From: Gammaproteobacteria bacterium
Lineage (GTDB): Bacteria; Pseudomonadota; Gammaproteobacteria; Pseudomonadales; Azotimanducaceae
Assembly (NCBI GenBank): GCA_024640825.1
Contig: JAHEEG010000023.1
Coordinates: forward strand, 1 to 35,687
Direction: 5' to 3'
Length of the DNA stretch: 35,687 nt
Shown here: one piece after another, positions 32,610-35,687 of the stretch
Layout: each line of letters starts with the position of its first letter
How positions within the stretch are numbered: the first letter of the stretch is position 1
Made by a program: the position numbers and the translations under genes
The notes under the pieces: model-generated
The model's input: only the letters and a program-made list of their open reading frames with translations
Told to the model about the DNA's origin: nothing
Databases searched by the model: none

Positions 32610-32673
32610 GTCCTACCCCTCGCCCTTTAGATGTGACACGTCTCACTATCTTACCCATGGTCCGATGGCTTGC

Positions 32674-33528
32674 CTAGCCCGGGTTTGGGCCGGTGTTTGC
32701 CGCCAGGGATACGCCTCGTGCTGCGCTCGTCGTGTTGCGTTTTTTGGCACTGGTCGTGCTGGTGGTGACCACAGGATCGAGTTCGCCCAGAAACTGCCGC
32801 ACAGCGCTGTTGAACGCCCGTGGCTGTTCTATGTTGGGCATATGTCCGGCGGCTGGCAGAAAGATCTTTCGCGCGCCGGGAATCTTTGTCGCCAGGTACT
32901 CCATGCCTCGCCGAAAATCCACATCTTCCGTGCCCGCGATAACCAGCGTGGGTACGCGTATTTTTGACACGCTGTCGATCACCCGACTGTCGTGCTGGGT
33001 CAGAATGCCGCGGGCCGCCAGGGCGAGACCTCTGGCGCTGCGGTTTTCTCCGCCATGACCCTCAAACTCCCCCATTTTTTCGATGCCGTGCCGTTCGAAG
33101 TACCGGGCCCGCCCTTCGGCATTGCGGTTCCAGCCTTCCCGTGCTTTCGCGTTGCGATAGCCCGGACCGGTGCCGATCAGAACCAGCGCTCGGACCCGTT
33201 CCGGATGCTCCACGTGGAACGCGAGTGACAAGTAGCCACCCATCGAGTGTCCCGCGATAATCGCATCCTTGACGCCTTCGGCATCGAGAACTGCCGACAT
33301 GTCTTCCAAAGTGAGGGTCTGGCTGTAGGCGTCGGGGTCAGCCGGGCTGTCGGATCGCCCGTGGCCGCGCACGTCCCAGGTAATGACCCGGTAGCGATCG
33401 CTGAGCGCTTCCACCAGGCCACGCCACATGTAGCTGGTCAGGTTGTACCCGTTGGTCAGCAGAATCGCAGGCCCCTCGCCAATCCCGTTGTAGTAGATGC
33501 GCACGCTGTCGCGGTTGAGATAGGGCAT
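32674..33528 (-). CDS. Alpha/beta-fold hydrolase
   Basis: Cytoplasmic hydrolase of the 3-oxoadipate enol-lactonase/haloperoxidase-like group. Features: the oxyanion region LTNGYNLTSYMW, WDVRGHGRSD, the nucleophile elbow AGHSMGGYLSLAF, the acid Asp in VIAGTEDVDF and the catalytic His in AAGHMPNIEQPRAF. 284 residues; the last about 30 (TTSTTSAKKRNTTSAARG and beyond) are low-complexity and extra to the fold. The ATG at 33526-33528 has a strong GGAGG seven bases upstream. It begins 17 bases after tctA, so it is probably the fourth gene of the tct operon and may process the imported carboxylate or an ester of it. Confidence 0.88.
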   Translation of the reverse strand: MPYLNRDSVRIYYNGIGEGPAILLTNGYNLTSYMWRGLVEALSDRYRVITWDVRGHGRSDSPADPDAYSQTLTLEDMSAVLDAEGVKDAIIAGHSMGGYLSLAFHVEHPERVRALVLIGTGPGYRNAKAREGWNRNAEGRARYFERHGIEKMGEFEGHGGENRSARGLALAARGILTQHDSRVIDSVSKIRVPTLVIAGTEDVDFRRGMEYLATKIPGARKIFLPAAGHMPNIEQPRAFNSAVRQFLGELDPVVTTSTTSAKKRNTTSAARGVSLAANTGPNPG

Positions 33529-33545
33529 GTGAGGACCTCCAAATA

Positions 33546-35027
33546 TCAGCCGTCGGCGCCACCCCGCACCCGCAAGCGCTGCCAGAGCGGCAACATCCAG
33601 ACTACTAGAGTGATGGCCCCGATGGCTACGACCGCGGGACGTTCGAGGAGAAAAAAAGCGCGCCCGTCGTAGAGCAACAGGGTACGGCGGAGATTTTCCT
33701 CCAGCAGGCCGCTCAGAATGAAACCCAGCAGCAGCGGGGCCAGGGGGAAGCCGAACCAGCGCAGGGCCAGTGCGATTAGCGCCAGCCCCAGCATCACGAT
33801 CAGATCAAAGGGGTTCAGCGTGGTCAGATAAACGCCTAACGTGGCGAACCCCAGAATGAGCGGGATCAATACCTTGGGCGGCAGGTTGATCAGCCGTGCC
33901 AGATAGGGAATGAGCGGCAGATTCAATCCCAGCAGGAAAATATTGCCCAGATACATGCTGACGATGACGCCCCAGAAGACCTCCGGCTGCTCTGTGAGCA
34001 GGCGCGGCCCGGGCTGTAGTCCGTAACTCAGCATAACGCCCAGCAACACCGCGGTGGTTCCCGAACCCGGTATCCCAAGGGTCAGCAGCGGCACGAAAGA
34101 CCCTGTGGAAGCGGCATTGTTGGCCGCCTCTGGGGCCGCAACGCCCGCTTCCCGCGAGCCGTTGCCAATGCGTTTTTCGAGGTCGTAGGCAAAAAAGCTC
34201 GCCAGCGTCGCACCGGCCCCTGGCAGTACGCCCACCAGAAAGCCAAGCAGCGAGCTGCGCCCTACCACCCGTGCGAGGGGTCTGGCCTGTGCAAGTGGTA
34301 TGCGCAGCTCGGCAGCACGCAGCGCTTGCCCCTGGGGCGCGCTGATCTGCTCGTCTGAAATCACCATCCGGAATGCCTCCGCAAGCGCGAATGTAGACAT
34401 GACGATAATGACAAATGGAATACCGTCGGCGAGATCCAGTCGCCCCAGAGTGAAGCGCTGCACGCCTGCAAGCTGATCCGTGCCGACGGTGCCCAGTATC
34501 AACCCCAACAGCAGGGTGGCCAGACCAGGCAGCCGCTGACCGGGTGGCGCGAACACCACTACGCTGGAAAGCGCCAGTATCAGCAACAGGGCATACTCCG
34601 GGCTCTGAAATGCCAGCGCCAGGGCTGCCAGATAACCGGCAAACAGCATCAGCGCCACTGCGCCCAGCGTGCCGCCGGCAAAGGAAGCGTAAGCGGCGAT
34701 AGCCAGCGCGCGCCCGGCCCGCCCTTCCCGGGCCATGGGGTAACCGTCGAAGGACGTGGCAACGGTGCTGGCTACCCCCGGGGCGTTGATCAGTATGGCG
34801 GATGTGGAGCCGCCGAATACAGCGCCGTAATAAACGCCCGCCATCATGATCAGACCGCCCGCTGGATCCAGCTTGTAGCTTATGGGGATCATCAGCGCGA
34901 TCGCGGTGATGGGACCAAGTCCGGGCAGCATGCCGACTACCGTTCCAGCGGCGCAGCCCACCAGCACCCAGAGCAGGTTGGTAAGGGTCAGGGCGGTTTC
35001 CAGCCCCGTGGTGATGCCGTCCCACAT
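33546..35027 (-). CDS. tctA: Tripartite tricarboxylate transporter, large membrane subunit TctA
   Basis: Large permease of the TctCBA (TTT) transporters, which import carboxylates with a periplasmic binding protein. 493 residues, about a dozen hydrophobic segments. The family motif GTVVGMLPGLGPITAIAL is near the N-terminus, with YYGAVFGGSTSAILINAPG and FVPLLTLGIPGSGTTAVLLG further on. The start ATG 35025-35027 lies seven bases after the tctB stop; an open frame extends upstream but would overlap tctB. The substrate could be citrate, tartrate, glutarate or many others; it cannot be read from the sequence. Confidence 0.94.
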   Translation of the reverse strand: MWDGITTGLETALTLTNLLWVLVGCAAGTVVGMLPGLGPITAIALMIPISYKLDPAGGLIMMAGVYYGAVFGGSTSAILINAPGVASTVATSFDGYPMAREGRAGRALAIAAYASFAGGTLGAVALMLFAGYLAALALAFQSPEYALLLILALSSVVVFAPPGQRLPGLATLLLGLILGTVGTDQLAGVQRFTLGRLDLADGIPFVIIVMSTFALAEAFRMVISDEQISAPQGQALRAAELRIPLAQARPLARVVGRSSLLGFLVGVLPGAGATLASFFAYDLEKRIGNGSREAGVAAPEAANNAASTGSFVPLLTLGIPGSGTTAVLLGVMLSYGLQPGPRLLTEQPEVFWGVIVSMYLGNIFLLGLNLPLIPYLARLINLPPKVLIPLILGFATLGVYLTTLNPFDLIVMLGLALIALALRWFGFPLAPLLLGFILSGLLEENLRRTLLLYDGRAFFLLERPAVVAIGAITLVVWMLPLWQRLRVRGGADG

Positions 35028-35034
35028 GGCCGAC

Positions 35035-35484
35035 TCAGGCACCCGTCCCGAACAAAATGCCGGGTACATACACACCAAGCCAACGTTCCACCAGCAACCA
35101 GCCGCCGAAGGGAATTCCTACGGAAAGCGCTACCAGCCAGGGGAGCCGGCGCTCGCCCATGATCAGCAGGGCGGCCAGCAGCAGGGCAGTCATTGCCAGC
35201 CAGATTCCCGCGTACTGCAGAAGGGCAATGAACGATCCCAACAAGGCTACCAACGCGAAAAGCCTGATCCCCTGCGGCCTGCTCCCGAAGCGGAGAGCAC
35301 CAGGTGGCTGGGTGAACAGCAGTCCCAGCAGTACCAGCGTGAGGAGGCTGCCGAATAGCGTCGGCAGCGTCCGGCTGTTGACGAGCTCCTCTGCGCTCCA
35401 GGGGTCCAGGGGTATCCGCCTCGCCAGCGTCAGGTACCCGACGGTTACCGCCAGCAGCAGGCCGATAAGCAACCGGTAGCCCAT
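35035..35484 (-). CDS. tctB: Tripartite tricarboxylate transporter, small membrane subunit TctB
   Basis: Small membrane subunit of the same transporter, 149 residues with four hydrophobic segments (for example YRLLIGLLLAVTVGYL, TLFGSLLTLVLLGLLF and MTALLLAALLIMG). TctB proteins are poorly conserved; the identity rests on the gene order tctC-tctB-tctA and membrane pattern. Start ATG 35482-35484 (MGYRLLIG), four bases after the tctC stop. Confidence 0.9.
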   Translation of the reverse strand: MGYRLLIGLLLAVTVGYLTLARRIPLDPWSAEELVNSRTLPTLFGSLLTLVLLGLLFTQPPGALRFGSRPQGIRLFALVALLGSFIALLQYAGIWLAMTALLLAALLIMGERRLPWLVALSVGIPFGGWLLVERWLGVYVPGILFGTGA

Positions 35485-35488
35485 GGGA

Positions 35489-35687
35489 TCAGTTGAGGAA
35501 TCCCAAGTCGCGCATGATGGAAGCCAGCTGGGTTTCCTGCGCATTCAGATACTGTCGGAAGTCCTCTCCGAACAGCAGCTGAGGTTGCCAGCCGTAGCGA
35601 CCGAGCGCCACGATCCATGCCTCGCTCGCGGTGGCCGACCGCACCAGCGCGCTCAGCCGATCCCGGTTAGCGTCGGAGATTCCCGGG
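35489..35687 (-). CDS. tctC: TctC/Bug family solute-binding protein, C-terminal part (cut by window edge)
   Basis: Only the last 65 codons are present, ending LASIMRDLGFLN before TGA at 35489-35491. The segment RDRLSALVRSATASEAW and the acidic FGEDFRQYLNAQE match the end of Bug-type periplasmic receptors, where a helix after the conserved P-A-E-F region closes the fold. The position just upstream of tctB supports it. The signal peptide and ligand pocket are outside the window. Confidence 0.85.
   Translation of the reverse strand, partial: PGISDANRDRLSALVRSATASEAWIVALGRYGWQPQLLFGEDFRQYLNAQETQLASIMRDLGFLN

Overview
The window reads as a chromosomal segment of a GC-rich gammaproteobacterium, probably a marine or sediment heterotroph. 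The reasons are the gene types present (rmuC, csrA, a bacterial FAN1, a YfcG-type glutathione transferase, ExbD, a TctCBA transporter) and a two-component pair that resembles the 'proteobacterial dedicated sortase system' regulators, which are mostly found in marine Proteobacteria. I see no rRNA, tRNA, CRISPR array, transposase, integrase or phage gene. Coding density is high and genes often overlap by 1-40 bases. The lineage is an inference from gene content; nothing in the window fixes genus or family.

Layout. 1-2680: an acyl-CoA synthetase-like ligase (minus, coupled to a gene cut by the left edge) divergent from an HpcH/HpaI aldolase. 2762-7871: a large hybrid histidine kinase (minus), then an enoyl-CoA hydratase/isomerase family gene overlapping rmuC, and csrA. 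7911-12504: an unrecognised 150-residue gene divergent from a two-gene DNA repair operon, a FAN1-type VRR-NUC nuclease translationally coupled to a PD-(D/E)XK plus Fe-S XPD/DinG-type helicase. The promoter in front of this operon overlaps a near-consensus LexA box. 12535-15196: pyruvate kinase with a terminator, a small Cys-containing conserved protein, and a TauE/SafE permease. 15217-19629: a tightly overlapping trio encoding an exported MORN-repeat protein, a membrane Ser/Thr kinase and a tail-anchored triple-FHA protein. 19695-23574: a metallo-beta-lactamase-fold hydrolase, then a PdsS/PdsR-like sensor kinase and response regulator with no sortase in view.

23783-27034: PnuC and a NadR-type ribosylnicotinamide kinase (overlapping genes, NAD precursor salvage), a choline/thiamine-kinase-like phosphotransferase, a 478-base intergenic region holding two inverted copies of a hairpin element, and a Sir2 deacylase. 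27169-29915: a kappa-GST/HCCA isomerase, YfcG-type GST, a chloramphenicol-phosphotransferase-like kinase and an EntD-type phosphopantetheinyl transferase. 29938-35687: a CNT nucleoside transporter convergent with L-threonine aldolase, then a minus-strand series tctC (cut)-tctB-tctA-alpha/beta hydrolase-exbD-ltaE.

The three most interesting items are: the hairpin element pair at 25849-26223, whose two copies keep complementary arms although the arm sequences differ; the putatively SOS-controlled FAN1/nuclease-helicase operon; and the MORN-kinase-FHA operon. Assignments come from reading motifs by eye; no database search was run.
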